The notes beneath the pieces are model-generated. The model saw only the letters and a program-made list of their open reading frames with translations, had not been told where the DNA came from and ran no database searches. Made by a program: the position numbers and the translations under genes. From Dasypus novemcinctus (Eukaryota > Chordata > Mammalia > Cingulata > Dasypodidae): a stretch of DNA of 64,000 nt. The DNA is taken from assembly GCF_030445035.2 (NCBI RefSeq), contig NC_080673.1, forward strand, positions 193,607,216 through 193,671,215, read 5' to 3'. Below, piece by piece: positions 36,045-47,189 of this stretch; position 1 is the stretch's first letter, and each line of letters opens with the position of its first letter.

Positions 36045-36395
36045 ATCAGGGAAGCGGATGTGGCTCAAGCAATTGAGCTCCTGCCTACCACATGGGAGGT
36101 CCCTGGTTCAATTCCCAGTGCCTCCTAAAGAAGACAGTGAGGTGGTGCTGCAGGTAGGCACGGCAAGCTGACACAATAAGATAACATGACAAGAGACACG
36201 AGAAGAATAAACATGATGAGAGATACAACAAAGCAGGGAATGGAGGTAGCTCAAGCAATTAGGTCCTGGGTTTGATTCCCAGTGTCTCCTAAAAAAAAAA
36301 AAAAAAACAAGGAAGACAAACAGACACAGCAAGTGCAAATAATGAAGGGGGTGGGGAGAAATAATTAAATAAATCTTTAAATATATATATATATA
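36045..36395 (+). mobile_element. Dimeric two-headed SINE, plus
   Basis: The first head at 36050-36128 ('ggctcaagcaattgagctcc...ggttcaattcccagtgcc') is followed by a spacer ('gaagacagtgaggtggtgctgcaggtaggcacgg') and a second head at 36236-36290 ('ggtagctcaagcaattagg...gtttgattcccagtg'), an A run, a second A-rich segment and (TA)n. Confidence 0.85.
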
Positions 36396-36466
36396 TCAAA
36401 ATGTTGACTCTAGGTTAGTAGTATAAACAAATCAATTGCTACATTCATTAAAAAAACAAACAAACT

Positions 36467-36862
36467 TGGGAAGTGGACATAGCTCAACTGATAGCTTTAT
36501 CTGTCTACCATATGAAGGGTCCAGGGTTCAATCCCCAGGACCTCCTGACACATGTGGTAAGCTGGCCCACGCGCAGTGCTGCCGCGCACAAGGAGTGCCG
36601 TGCCACGTAGGGGTGCCCCACATGCTGGGAGTGCGCCCCGCAAGGAGAGCCGCCCCATGTGATAAAAGCGCAGCCTGCCCAGGAGTGGCGCCGCTCACAC
36701 GGAGAGCTGATGCAGCAAGAAGACGCAGTTTCCCAGTGCTTCTGGATAATCCAAGCAGACACACACAACACACAACAAATGGACACAGAAAGCGGACAAC
36801 GGGGGGCAGGGGGGAGGGGAGAGAAATAAATAAAATAAAATAATAAAATAAAATAAAAAAGA
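36467..36862 (+). mobile_element. DAS-type SINE, full-length, plus
   Basis: The head ('agctcaactgatagc...gggttcaatccccaggacc'), body and tail ('gagagaaataaataaaataaaat') are complete. Confidence 0.9.
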
Positions 36863-36898
36863 ACTGAGACTTGGAAACACTTTTATTTAAAAAAAAAA

Positions 36899-36990
36899 AA
36901 CTGGGAGCAGATGTGGCTCAAGCAGTTGGGAGGTCCCGGGTTCGGTCTCCATTGACTGCTAAAAAGCATAGCAAAATGAAACAAAACAAA
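36899..36990 (+). mobile_element. Short tRNA-head SINE, internally deleted, plus
   Basis: 'gggagcagatgtggctcaagcagttgggaggtcccgggttcgg' lacks the middle of the head; an A-rich tail follows. Confidence 0.7.
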
Positions 36991-37025
36991 GCAAACAACA
37001 AGCAAACAAATGGAAAGAACAAACT

Positions 37026-37130
37026 CAGGGGAGCCAGTGTGGCTCACTGGTGGAGCACCAGCTTCCCGCATACGAGGTCCTCAATCCTCAGCCCCGGCAC
37101 CTCAAAAAACAAAACAAAACAAACAAATAG
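37026..37130 (+). mobile_element. Short tRNA-head SINE, plus
   Basis: 'ggggagccagtgtggctcactggtggagcacc...cctcaatcctcagccccggcacctc' with a CAAAA-rich tail. The last of four same-strand SINEs in 1.1 kb. Confidence 0.75.
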
Positions 37131-38639
37131 ACAAACATGAAACTACTGCGGAAAATTTTCTGGGTTAACACTGCATTTTTTAAATGCCTTTTTAGGATAC
37201 ATGATACACTATACTTACTCTGACATCTTATTTCATGCAATCTTCATTTGACATACATAAAAATTATCCAGTACATATAACTGCTTGTCATTAAATCACA
37301 TGCACACACACACCACACAAGAAGAGTCCTCTGTGCAGTAAGGAGTCTACCTAAGACATGCAACCATAAATTTAGGAATGGTTTTAGGAGGAATGGGACA
37401 CCAAAAAGTAAGTTGATTTCATGCTCTGTCCTTTCATGTCAGACAATGTGCATCTACGGGTTGAGCTTGGGTATGAATCACCTCCTTCTCACCACATTGG
37501 TGAAGGAGGGATCCCTGCTCTTGGGTGATGGGGACAGCCAAACACACAATGCCTGACAGTGGACAGGAGATACTGGCGGTAGCTTACTGGTCACATATGC
37601 TCACAGCTGGGGAGGAGGACGCCCTCCACACAGGGCTGCACTCAGGAGGAGAGTGAACGACGGGGGCTGTGGGAGTCAGATGTAGCAACAAGAGGGTGGG
37701 GTGACCCCTGGTTCCCATGGGAGGATGGGATTGGCTTGTCTGAACAATTCTGCAGGCTAACAGGGAACCAAAACCCACTACTCAGGGATAAGCAGAAACT
37801 GGGCCTCGTTCCCATGATAAGGAGGGTTGTTTGACTAGGGGACCTTGTCCACAGAAACAGAGTAAAGAGGGGAAGGAACCTTTGGTTAGGCCATCTGAGA
37901 TTTTCCCAGTTCCCCCAGATATCAAGTCAACACATAATAGCAAACTTTAATGATAGGCCTCACCCCACAGCCCAATGGAACAAGAGCTAAAAGGCATACG
38001 AAATTGACAAACCAAAACTAAAGAAAGGATGTGTTTTGCCAAAACATTTAAGAACTTCTTCTGCTGGGTCCAGATACAGCATTAAACTGGTCTACTCAGT
38101 GACACAGAGCTAAAGAAAGACCCACAGAACACTCTGTTGTGGATTGAGGCACCATCTTTGTACATTCAGCCTAAAATTCCAGAATAGCATTTGAAAGTAT
38201 GCCTCAAACATTACAAGTTGAGAAGTATTGCAGTAGTAAAATAGTGAGCAGAGGAAGTTAGAAAGGAAGTATTAGGGCTTAGGCCTTCTCCACAGCCTTT
38301 GGTTAAGTCCTCTGGTGGGTGTGAGGTGGGATGGTGAGAGAAGTTTCTAGAACAAACAACGATGGAGGGGGAGACAGGGAACAACAGGTTTATGTGTAAG
38401 GTAAGAGGTTTATAGCAACTGGAAATTCAGTAGAGAAGTCACTTATAAGACGAGGAATATGGGCGAGCTATTTATGTATGAAGGCCAGAAAGTCCTTAGG
38501 ACCGGGGATGGTTGCATGGTCAATGGCAAAGATACCCAAAGTTGGAGCTACAGAGAGAAATGAGGCAGGAGTGGGCATCTTGGTACCGAAGATGCGGAAG
38601 GTGGTACAAGGAGAAACAAGCAGCCCAGCCCCCAAGCCA
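37131..38639. other. Intergenic, no gene seen
   Basis: Unassigned 1.5 kb with no clear repeat; a short CA run near 37303-37320. Confidence 0.3.
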
Positions 38640-39100
38640 CTTCCATGAGACACCCAGGATCCTCTGCAGTGCAGTGCATAAATCTGGGAACTAGCTCCTA
38701 GAGGGTCTGCACCAGCACTGAACTTGAAGGCTCAAATGAGCAAGGGGAGACTTCTGGCAAATTGATTTCTACTCTACCCATTTCATCTTCAGAAAGGGAC
38801 AGAACGAAAATTTTTCTTGCATTCTCTTCAAGGGGTACTGTGTTGAGCAAGGAAAGTACTTTAGAGTCCAGAAATCAAGCAACCAAGTCCAAAGATTAGA
38901 CAGGAAGTCTTGAGAAGAAAGCAGCCGGGTCAGCCTGGTCAATTAGATGGGACCTATTAAGATATTCTGCCAGTGGAAATAATTGACCCTTAATCAGAGT
39001 TCCCAAACACCCATCCTGAATCCTCATGAGAACATGAATGGAGATGGGGCTAGTGAAGAATCCCTGGACTGGACACAGTGGCTGTAGCAGCAAGAGCGCC
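38640..39100 (-). pseudogene. Possible decayed coding sequence, unidentified
   Basis: One minus-strand frame runs about 130 codons with only two internal stops. It reads protein-like in places: IDQADPAAFFSRLP, and after the stops LLNTVPLEENARK then EDEMGRVEINLPE. I do not recognise a family. It has no start, splice sites or homologous neighbour exon. It could be a retropseudogene or endogenous-element remnant, or chance in a region with few stops. Retained as a weak lead only. Confidence 0.15.
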
Positions 39101-39164
39101 TAACAAGAAATGGTCTCACTGGACTGTCAAGTAGGGGAGGTAGAAGGGGCTAACGTTGACCTAG

Positions 39165-39345
39165 TGCTTGCTTATGCACCAGACACTGTGCTAGGCTGTA
39201 AATTTTGGAGTTCTTCTTAAGTCCTCTCTATATTTCAGTAGGAGTAAGTTTACAATCCTTATTTGGGAAACAATAAAGCTGGGGTTCAGAGAGTTTAAAT
39301 ATTTTGCTCAAGAATACAAACTGACAACAAAATATGAACAAAACA
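39165..39345. repeat. MIR/L2-type remnant
   Basis: 'ttgacctagtgcttgcttatgcaccagacactgtgctaggc' and 'tttgctcaagaatacaaactgac' form the usual old pattern. Confidence 0.55.
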
Positions 39346-39399
39346 AGCCATTCTGTGAAGAAATCTCAAATTAGTTTATTAATTCTTCATTCAACACAC

Positions 39400-39880
39400 A
39401 TTTTTTTTTTAAAACTAGAAAATCTTCAAATATTTGGAAATTATGCAACATATTTTTAAATAACAGAAACTGGAAAATACTTTGAACTAGATGATAATGA
39501 AAAGAAACAAATTAAGACTTATAGGTTGCAGCAAAAGCAGTGCTCAGAGGAAAACATATAGCTCTAAATGTATGTATAGGAAAAGAAAATGGGCTGAAAA
39601 CTCAATAATCTAAGCTTCCATCTCAAGTATCTGCAAAAAAAGAAACCCAAAGAAATTAGAATGAAAAAAAAATTATTAATAATGAAAAGAAGAGAAAAAA
39701 AATCATTGAAATAGAGAAAATCAACAAAGCTTAAGGTTTGTTCATTGCAAGCAGCAAAACTGATAAACCTTTAGCAAGATTGATCAAGAATTGGGGAAAA
39801 ATACAGAATGTCAGTATCAGCAACAAATATTTTTAACTGTTCACTGTATAAATAAAATATGAAGCATGATGAGGAGGAAA
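39400..39880 (+). mobile_element. L1 ORF2 remnant, plus
   Basis: Around 39750-39815 the plus strand reads SKTDKPLARLIKNWGK, which matches the conserved 'INKIDKPLARLIKK' region of L1 ORF2. Before it, 39540-39600 reads GKHIALNVCIGKENGLK, matching the preceding ORF2 segment. The frames are interrupted by stops and indels, so it is dead sequence. Confidence 0.75.
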
Positions 39881-39942
39881 AAGGGGAGAGGGGAAAGTTT
39901 GAAACCATCCCCCAAAAAATCTCACCCCCAGATTCCAGAAAT

Positions 39943-39948
39943 TTTATT
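39943..39948 (-). terminator. Candidate CD38 polyadenylation signal AATAAA
   Basis: Plus-strand 'tttatt' gives AATAAA on the CD38 sense strand. An ATTAAA sits 9 bases upstream at 39952-39957, and G/T-rich sequence follows. This is the first canonical signal after the stop codon. Confidence 0.4.
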
Positions 39949-40009
39949 CAATTTAATACAGCATGTATTTGTTGGCAAAGAACATAAGACACTGTAAGTT
40001 GAACGAGAG

Positions 40010-40170
40010 CACCTGTACTTTGGAGTTGAACAGAGCTATGTTTTTAAATCCAACTACTACCATGAACTAAATATATGACTTTGGGCAAATTATAACAAGT
40101 GGGAGGTCATAACACCAACAACACAGGGCTGTTGGAAGGCTTAGAAACAACGAGTATGACGCACTAAGTA
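40010..40170 (+). mobile_element. MIR element, plus
   Basis: 'gtactttggagttgaacagagc', 'tatatgactttgggcaaattataac' and 'gggctgttggaaggcttagaaac' are MIR features. It lies inside the presumed CD38 3' UTR. Confidence 0.6.
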
Positions 40171-40177
40171 TGGTGGT

Positions 40178-40649
40178 ATAGTGTCTTTGTTTCCTAGGGC
40201 TGCCACGACAAAGCACCATTTACTGCTTGGCTCAAAACAATGGAAATTTATCGTCTCATGGTTCTGGAGGTCAGATGTCCAAAACCAAGGTGTTGAGAGG
40301 GTCATGCTCCCTCTGATACCTGCAGGGAAGAATTCTTCTTTACATCTTCCTAGCTTCTGCTGTTTGCCAGCAATCCTCGGTATTCCTGGGCTTGTTGATG
40401 CAGCACTTTAAATCTCTCTACCTCTGTCATCACATGGCATGTTTCTCTCACATGCCCCAATTTCCCTCTTTTTATAAGGTTACCAGTCATATTGCACTAG
40501 TGCCCACCCTATCCCAAGTCGGTCTCATCTTAACCAATCACACCTTCAAAGACCTGATATCCAAATAAGGTCACATTCACGGGATGAGTGGGAGTGGTGG
40601 GGTGTAGGACTTGAACGTATCTTTTAGGGGGACACATTCCAAATCACAT
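40178..40649 (-). mobile_element. MLT1-type LTR, minus (CD38 sense)
   Basis: A nearly complete reversed MLT1: 'gtttcctagggctgccacgac', 'cagatgtccaaaaccaaggtgttg', 'ccccaatttccctctttttataaggttaccagtcatattgc', 'gacttgaacgtatcttttagggggacacattc'. It is in the sense orientation of CD38, about 0.5-1 kb after the stop codon. Confidence 0.8.
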
Positions 40650-41165
40650 CAGGTAGGTTATATCCTACAGGATACTTTTTCCAGCATGACTCAACCATGG
40701 GGTTTATAGCGAGACTATCTGAAGATACAATCACATTTCCTGAGGCAGGGTCATTCATTTGAAAACATAATGCTTGTTGAACGGCTTGGGCATTTGCCTT
40801 TTGTTACTTGCCTGTTCTAATAGGAGAAATTTGGTGAGATCACTTTTGATAGAAAGCGTGTTACCAACAGCCAAACAGCATAAAAGCACCACATGAAAAT
40901 TAAAATGATATCATTTTAAATACACTTTTCATTCTAACTTTATAAAATCATTCTTTTTTTCCTCGAATATGGAGGTCAAAATCAAAAACTATGCTGGCAA
41001 TGTAAGTTACTTTAAGACTTTGGGGGAAAACACTCAGTGATCAGGCTTGGCATTATGACAAAGAACCCTGCAAAATCTTCATCTCTCCACCAGCTTGTCC
41101 CCTGAGTCATGCATGTTGATGAATACTGCGAGGAGTCAAGGTCTGAAACCACCATGTCAAGGAAG

Positions 41166-41226
41166 TCAGATCCTAGAGCAAGATGCGTGCTCAGAATGGC
41201 TCACACACTGAAGTAACTTGGCGGGC
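41166..41226 (-). CDS. CD38: CD38 exon 8, C-terminus and stop
   Basis: The acceptor is 'gctttctcatcatag'. After one base that completes an Arg codon there are 19 codons (PAKLLQCVSHSEHASCSRI) and a TGA stop at 41166-41168. Human reads [20 protein letters not shown], one residue longer. The two cysteines match human C287 and C296, which pair with each other. The protein ends in isoleucine as in human, with no hydrophobic GPI-signal tail, which separates it from BST1/CD157. The exon is too short to be seen as an open frame and was located by homology and splice phase. Confidence 0.93.
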
Positions 41227-42775
41227 CTATGATGAGAAAGCAAAGAAGGAGATCAAGAGATGCTACAATGCACCTGCGATTCAGTTCACTAATGAAAGAA
41301 GCTCCTTTATTAACCACAAAAGTATGCATGGACCACCCAGGGTCTACACAAGTTCCTCTCTTAGAGAGACACCACTGAGAAAGGTCTAGTTCCAGAGTAC
41401 ATGACTTAAGGTGTGGCCAAACTTAGTTTCATTTGAAGTCTCTTGTAAAGCCATACGCATAAATACTGGAAAGGAATGTTTGGTGATAATATGTAGAGGT
41501 GAGAGGTTTTGATTTACAAATGACTCATTTCTGACATGGGCCACTATATGTACATAGGATAAGGTTTGTATTTACTTATGTCCAAATGGAAGTCACAGCT
41601 ATATATTCTTTATGGTGGGGAATACATGCGCTTACCTGAAATCTGGACTAGGTATGTATGGGGGTAACTGATGGGTTTTAATGTAAAGGACTTCTGGCCA
41701 TTAATGAGAGAAAGGGGAATAATTAATATGAGAAAAAAAGATAAAGAAACATTGCGGATAAGAGTCAATATCATTCCCTAATTATCTCCTCGCTTCCAAG
41801 CAGTCTATTTCTTCAGTACAAAATATCTTCAATAACATAGACTGGCCAGCCAAGTTTCTGTTAACAGTTGTTCCTTTGTTCTTTCTGTTTTCCCATCTAA
41901 CCACTGTAGAAAGTTGGTGTTAAACTTTCTGGCAGCTACTACATAGAAGCCAGCTGACTGAGGGGAACTTCAAGTCATTTGGGGAACAAGAATTCTTAGC
42001 TTGAATCCTAGACTCTGTCCTGCCTTTTGCAATTGGTTGATGGGTGTGGGTGGTATCAGGAAGGAGTCAAGGAAAATATGCTAGCACTTGGCTTCTACAC
42101 TCTCGTGAATCTTTTTCTCTCTCCATCTGTCTTGTTCTAAGCTATTGTGCATGGGAAAACCTCTAAAGATGCTTCTAGCAACCAGTCCTTGCCCACATCA
42201 TTGACCACAACTACTTAAAAATGACCGGAGTGTCCCAGGTTTGATCACAGTGTTATAAGTGACATAAAAAAATGTTTTTAACTATGTGTAATTTAAATTT
42301 TTTCTCCAGTGAGCAGATATGCCTTGCAAAGTTTTTTTAAAGATTTAAAAATTTTAATTAAAAAAAGGTAAAGCTTGGTAGACTGCCATGGCATCTCACC
42401 AAGTGTTAGGCATCTACATTAAGAGCCAGCTAAGGAAACTTGAGCTGCAAAAGTAGGTCAAGTGACAGGGATTTTACAACTGGGGAGAAAGACTTGGCAA
42501 AACACATACCTAATGTGTCTGTAAGCTCTGGGTCAGGTCTCTTCCACTGGAAACCAACAAATAGGCCCTCCAAAGCTGGGTCAGCTTCAGAGCTGAGTCA
42601 CTGCCCACCAAGTGAGGGCCACTGGCTGGGAACACCTGCTCTAGGCTGGGAGGGGGGGCCAGGGCACCACGGAAGCCCAGGAGGGATTCACCTAGCCCCC
42701 CCTTCTCAGGTGAGGAAAGGGGCTTGTGGGAGGCAAGATGGCCATCCATGTCTTCTTCAAGAAGAAAGCAATTAC
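41227..42775 (-). other. CD38 intron 7
   Basis: 1549 bases. No young repeat recognised. The plus-strand frame of 113 residues at 42440-42781 is antisense to exon 7 and has no known domain. Confidence 0.8.
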
Positions 42776-42862
42776 CTGTAGTCATTCTGGCAGTTAAAAT
42801 TGATTCCCCTTTGCTTTAGAATCGATCTCAGTTCATTTATGGAAGAACTTGAGCATGAGTCC
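42776..42862 (-). CDS. CD38: CD38 exon 7
   Basis: The acceptor is 'ttctttctttcccag' and the donor is gtaatt. The exon has 87 bases: one base ending the Arg codon, 28 codons (DSCSSSSINELRSIL to NFNCQNDY) and two bases opening the next Arg codon. Human exon 7 has the same length (DLCQDPTIKELESII to QFSCKNIY). The two cysteines match human C254 and C275, which pair with each other. The part after DSC is serine-rich (SSSS, where human has QDPT). Open reading frames on the opposite strand here have no similarity that I recognise and are treated as chance. Confidence 0.93.
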
Positions 42863-43210
42863 CTGGGAAAGAAAGAAGAAAGTAATAAAATAAGATCTCA
42901 CCAAGTCCCTGAATCTCCTCCAGGGAGGGGGCCCTGGGATAAGGAAGTGATGTCAAAGCCTGTCTCTACGTGCTCCCTGGTCAGCAGGGGAACCAAAGGT
43001 GTGAACTGATCAGCTCCCTGTTACCAGAGAGGTTCCTATTTTACAGGTAGAACTAAGAGGTGGTGGGCATGGGCTACACGTAGAGTAAGGCCCCATTAAT
43101 TTCCTGGGCCAGTCTGTCCTCAACACTTTTGTGTGACTGTGGGTCCTTTTGTGGGCAGATTCATAAAATAACCCTGACAATATCAGGGTACAAAGATGAA
43201 AAAAACATAC

Positions 43211-43303
43211 CTGGACTTTCCTTCGATGTCATGCATCATCCATGCCTGTAGCACAGAAACTTTTCCTGGATGTAAATTATAGATTTCTACAGATCCAAAA
43301 ATG
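43211..43303 (-). CDS. CD38: CD38 exon 6 (catalytic Glu)
   Basis: The acceptor is 'cttctgtcttag' and the donor is gtatgt. The 93 bases comprise one base finishing the Ser codon, 30 codons (IFGSVEIYNLHPGKV to IEGKS) and two bases that start an Arg codon. This equals human exon 6 in length and phase. The E of GSVEIYNL is the catalytic glutamate, human E226, whose loss abolishes enzyme activity in human CD38. The stretch VLQAWMMHDIEG corresponds to human TLEAWVIHGGRE and is the most diverged part. Intron 6, between this exon and exon 7, is only 348 bases and holds no repeat I recognise. Confidence 0.94.
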
Positions 43304-44732
43304 CTAAGACAGAAGAGACAAAGGACACTGTCACTCCCAAACAATGGCATTCATTCATCCATAGCTGCTGCCAAAAATCAGCGACTGGAGGTCTTTGTCA
43401 GAGCCTACCCTTGGACAGCCACCTTTTCTCATTCAGTGTGACCCTAGGTTGCGGTCAACAGGAACAAAGGATTCTTAAGCCAGAGAGGGATGTGGATTCT
43501 TTAAATACTTGCTATTTATTATAGAACATGGCCCTTGGGCCCACAGAATAAGCATTGCCCAGGAGCTAGTTCATCTCAGCCACCACCACTAAATCAGAAT
43601 CTGCATTTTTGCAGTCCACAGGTGATGCAGGCCTGCAGTAGAGTCCGAAATGACTTTGGGGTCCTGCCCTAACCCCATCCCCAGTCTCTGACAGATGCCA
43701 CTCTAGTTGTCATCCTTGGATCAGTAATACCAGGTATCAAAATTCGGGAATGTTAACGCTTTCATTCAAAAACCCTCAAGGTTGGGGGCAGAAGAAAAGG
43801 ACAAATGCTTCTTTGTGGAATTAAATATTAAGACAGGAGAAAAGGAAAATTAATTCTGAGCATCTAGAATGCCCAGGGCAAATTAGTATTTGCTCCCTTA
43901 CCTTCTATCCAGTCTGAGCCAGGGAAAGATGGGAGAATAAAAACTGGGAAGGTAACTTTGTAACAAGAACTGTAAGTGTAGGAGGTCAGAAAAGGAAGGC
44001 ATTGGTACAGCCGGGTTCAGAGAGGATGACGGGAGATAGTAGGAGCTGATACCCACAGAATTCCTGTGGTTCAGGCACAGAGATCAGCTTTCCTACGTTA
44101 TCTCAGCTAATCTTCCTATCACCTGACCTCATCAGTTATACGCAAGTGAGGCTCACAAAGGTTAGGTGCCTTGCTAGGCCCACATCAGTTGTACCCAAAG
44201 TCCTCTGACGTCCCTGCTGTTAACCACCGCAACAAATTGCTGACAACGCCTACAAATGGCAGTCAGGCAATTCCTCATGTTCCCATTAGGGGGCTCACTG
44301 CTGAACTGGGATTCAGACACTTCCTGGAGAAGAGAAACCAGGTCAGCCCTGGGAGACGGTGAGGATTTAGACAGAACAGGAGAGGGGAGGCAGGCTGTGG
44401 GGGAGAACAGTGCGAACAAGGGTGGGACATGGGCAGCGCGAGTGTAATGGGAGAGAAAGCTTAGAAAATTACACCACGTCTTGAAAAGTCGAGAGCACAG
44501 GCTGGACACCATGCAGTGACTGTGAGAACCCTTAGAGGGTTTTTGGTAAAGGAGAAACCAGATGAAAGCACTGACTTAGGAAGACATCTCTCTCCATAGG
44601 ATACAGAGCTAATACCTTTTTAAGCCCAGATCCTCAGGACTGAACCAAAACGAAAGCATATTCTCCTGAGGATGAAATATCCAGCAGGGGGCTGTGATAA
44701 CCCTTGCAAATAGGATGCAAAGAAATAAGTAC
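43304..44732 (-). other. CD38 intron 5
   Basis: 1429 bases with MIR/L2-like phrases at about 44085-44200 ('ctttcctacgttatctcagctaatcttcc') and an old dispersed-repeat flavour at 44330-44580. No SINE. Confidence 0.75.
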
Positions 44733-44806
44733 CTGTTTTTGCTAAAGGCTTCAGGAAGGGACCCATTGAGCATCACTTGGGCCACACCACAGGCAGATTC
44801 TGCAAA
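44733..44806 (-). CDS. CD38: CD38 exon 5
   Basis: The acceptor is a T-run ending 'tttttttaag' and the donor is gtactt. The exon has 74 bases: 24 codons, FAESACGVAQVMLNGS to AFSKN, plus AG that joins C of exon 6 to give Ser. Length and phase equal human exon 5 (FAEAACDVVHVMLNGS). The cysteine matches human C201, which pairs with C119 in exon 2. The LNGS sequon at human N209 is kept. The junction reads KN-S-I where human has KN-S-T, so the human N219 sequon is lost. The donor is weaker than that of exon 4 (positions +3 to +6 are A, C, T, T), but no better site lies nearby and the phase fits. Confidence 0.93.
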
Positions 44807-46859
44807 CTTAAAAAAAAAACAAAACACCATTTCCTTAGCATGCAAACTTCATTACCATGTCTATGCATTTCCAGTCAAAACAGCTCTCAGCATGAGCTGG
44901 TTCATAAGGGAATATCCTGCATGGTCTTAGTAGATAGGAACACCAAATAGATATGATTTTCATTCCAACCATCACAGGGACTATTTTCCCATCAAAGACA
45001 ATTATTGAGGCCTTTGCCCCAATTTGCAAGTGTTTGAACAATAACGTTCAAAGTCATTGTTCTGGGAGTTGCTAGATTTGGGTGGTCCTGAGGTCAGAAG
45101 CGCAGGTGAGTGAGAGGAGCGAAGATGGAGGATGGTGGAAGCATTTCCCTGGCACATGCATCCTAGAAACTGTCCACTTCCTTGACTGGGAGCAAAATGG
45201 ATGATTCAGAGAAAGTGGAAATAAGTACCAAGAAAGGGGAAACTGAGGAAAGAGAACATGACACTGAAGCCTGGACAGGCACCAAGAGAAAGGGGGAAGG
45301 GTGAATGAATGGATATTACTGGGCAAGCAGTTTCATTTCTTCATGGTAGCAAAATGTTCAGCTTAAATATTTGCTAAGCACTGGGGATCACAAAATGAAC
45401 TACACGATATGATTGTACATGCTTGCTCCAGGAGGACTTTCCAGAAGCTGGAGACCAGTTCAGGCCCCCTTCCTAAGCATCCTGCGATATCCCCTTCACA
45501 CCTCTCAACTATACGGCATTGTGATGATGAGCTTACTGTTGATTTAGCTCCTGGTATTAAGAGCTCTGGGAGAGCCACAAGCCAGGCTCTCCTTCTTGCC
45601 CCAATAGCCCTAGTGCTACAGAAGGACCATTGTGCAGAGTGGTTGCCTGGTGAAAACCTGTGAAGGGAAAGGAAGAATGGGGCAGAAGGGGAGAAGAAAG
45701 GGATAACAAGGAGTCTAATACATTCTGATGGAAAGAACTGGGAAAAAGTGAGCAAAGCCTGCTGGAGGACAACAAAAGCCACGTCCTAAAGGATGAATAG
45801 GAGTTCAACAATGGAAAGACCTAAATTGCTGAGAGAACAATGGTGTCTTTGGGGAAATTCCAGTGGAGGTTGTATCTAGATAGATATAGATAAGTGAGTT
45901 CTTCGAGGGTTGTGAATACCTGGCCAAGGGATCTGGATTTCATTCTACAGGTGATAAGAAAGCACTGTTGAAACAGTGAGTTGTGGAAATGCAATGCTGT
46001 GACTGTCTTCCCACTGAGAGGTGATAAGCACAGGACAGACGCCCAACGGTTATCATTAATCACAAGTGATAGTTCAGTGAGGGCTTACAGGGAGCCAAGA
46101 ATGACCTTGGGTATAAAAATCTCAAAAAAGTACCCATAGGGTAAGTATTAGATCAACTAGCCTCAAGGTCTCATTACTTGGAAGTGAGAAAGTGAGGTGG
46201 GGATTCAAACCAACAGGCAGTGCTGCCTCTCTTGTCAGAAAAAGAAAAAAAAGAAAAAAAGATATAGTCTGACAAAAGAAATCCGTTTCCATCCATGAGT
46301 GGTTGGCAAAGGAAGACACCTCACAATGACAGGGCAGCTGCCACTGCCCACAGCATCTTTCTCCTGGCACTGAGTACAGAGTGGGGAACACTAGCAGGTG
46401 CTTACCAGCAGCTGTAAAATGTGACTCTGACCTTAAAGTTTTTAGCAACAGCACTGCCCCCAAGCATATCACAGAGCGATAGAAGAGACACTTTTCTTGG
46501 AAAAGGCAAACAAGAGAAACCATACAGCGCCCCTGGTTTTTCATAGGACCTAGCAGATATTGGACAAATATTTGTTAAACAAATGGATTCTGAGTTAGTG
46601 AATGGGATAGTGAGTCATTTAAAAATCACAGTATTTCAGTAGGATAGGTGTCATTTTTCCCTGTTTGACAAATGAGGAACCCAAAGTTCAGAACAGTTAA
46701 GAAATCTGCCCGAGATCTCCTTATTTCAAATCCTGGGCTCTTTCTCTGTCTCTACCATACCAGCGTTTACCAGAAGCTCCTCAAGGAGGAGATTTAGTTA
46801 GGTACCCATAGGAGTTGGAGGTAGTGGCCACTGGAGGTTCTGAGGGGAGGGAAAAACAG

Positions 46860-47165
46860 GTGTAATATGGGGACATTTTTGGGACATTGGAGTTGTCCTG
46901 AATGACCTTGCTATGATGGATACAGGCCATTATATATTTTGTCATAACTTACAAAATTGTGTGGGACAGAGTGTAAAGTTAGTGATAATGCTCCAATATG
47001 TGTTCATCAATGGTAACAAATGTACCACACTAATGAAGGATGTTGTGATTGTGGGAAAGTGCAGGAGGGGGAGGGGGGACATATGGGAATCCCCTGTATT
47101 TTTTATGTAACATTTGTGTTATCTAAAATATTTTTTAAGTATTAAAATAAATAAATAAATAGTTT
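46860..47165 (+). mobile_element. L1 3' end, plus (antisense to CD38)
   Basis: 'ggacattggagttgtcctgaatgacc', 'gtgttcatcaatggtaacaaatgtaccacac', 'tttatgtaacatttgtgttatc' and a (TAAA)n tail. Same L1 3' end as at 53935, more diverged. Confidence 0.75.
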
Positions 47166-47189
47166 TTTGAAAAAGACTACGAGACCTGC

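Larger units (their letters stand above)
39943..41165 (-). other. CD38: CD38 3' UTR, probable extent
   Basis: Between the stop codon and 39943 there is no AATAAA on the minus strand. The first one lies at 39943-39948, with an ATTAAA at 39952-39957 just before it. The minus strand after 39943 is rich in G and T runs, as expected of a downstream element. If used, the 3' UTR would be about 1.2 kb and would include a MLT1-type LTR (40178-40649) and a MIR (40010-40170), both opposite or mixed in orientation. The extent is inferred; a rarer signal nearer the stop cannot be ruled out. Confidence 0.4.

Noticed and set aside
36050..36128. tRNA gene-like sequence with A and B boxes
   Set aside because: It is the head of a SINE. 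The same head recurs many times with bodies or A tails, and it does not fold as a complete functional tRNA by eye.
1..39942. Search for FGFBP1, FGFBP2 or PROM1, the genes beyond CD38 in human
   Set aside because: No plus-strand frame of suitable length or matching residues was found, so these probably lie to the left of the window.
46122..46544. 140-residue minus-strand frame in CD38 intron 4
   Set aside because: It crosses an A-rich run (phenylalanine-rich in translation), has no domain, and would break the exon order known for CD38.
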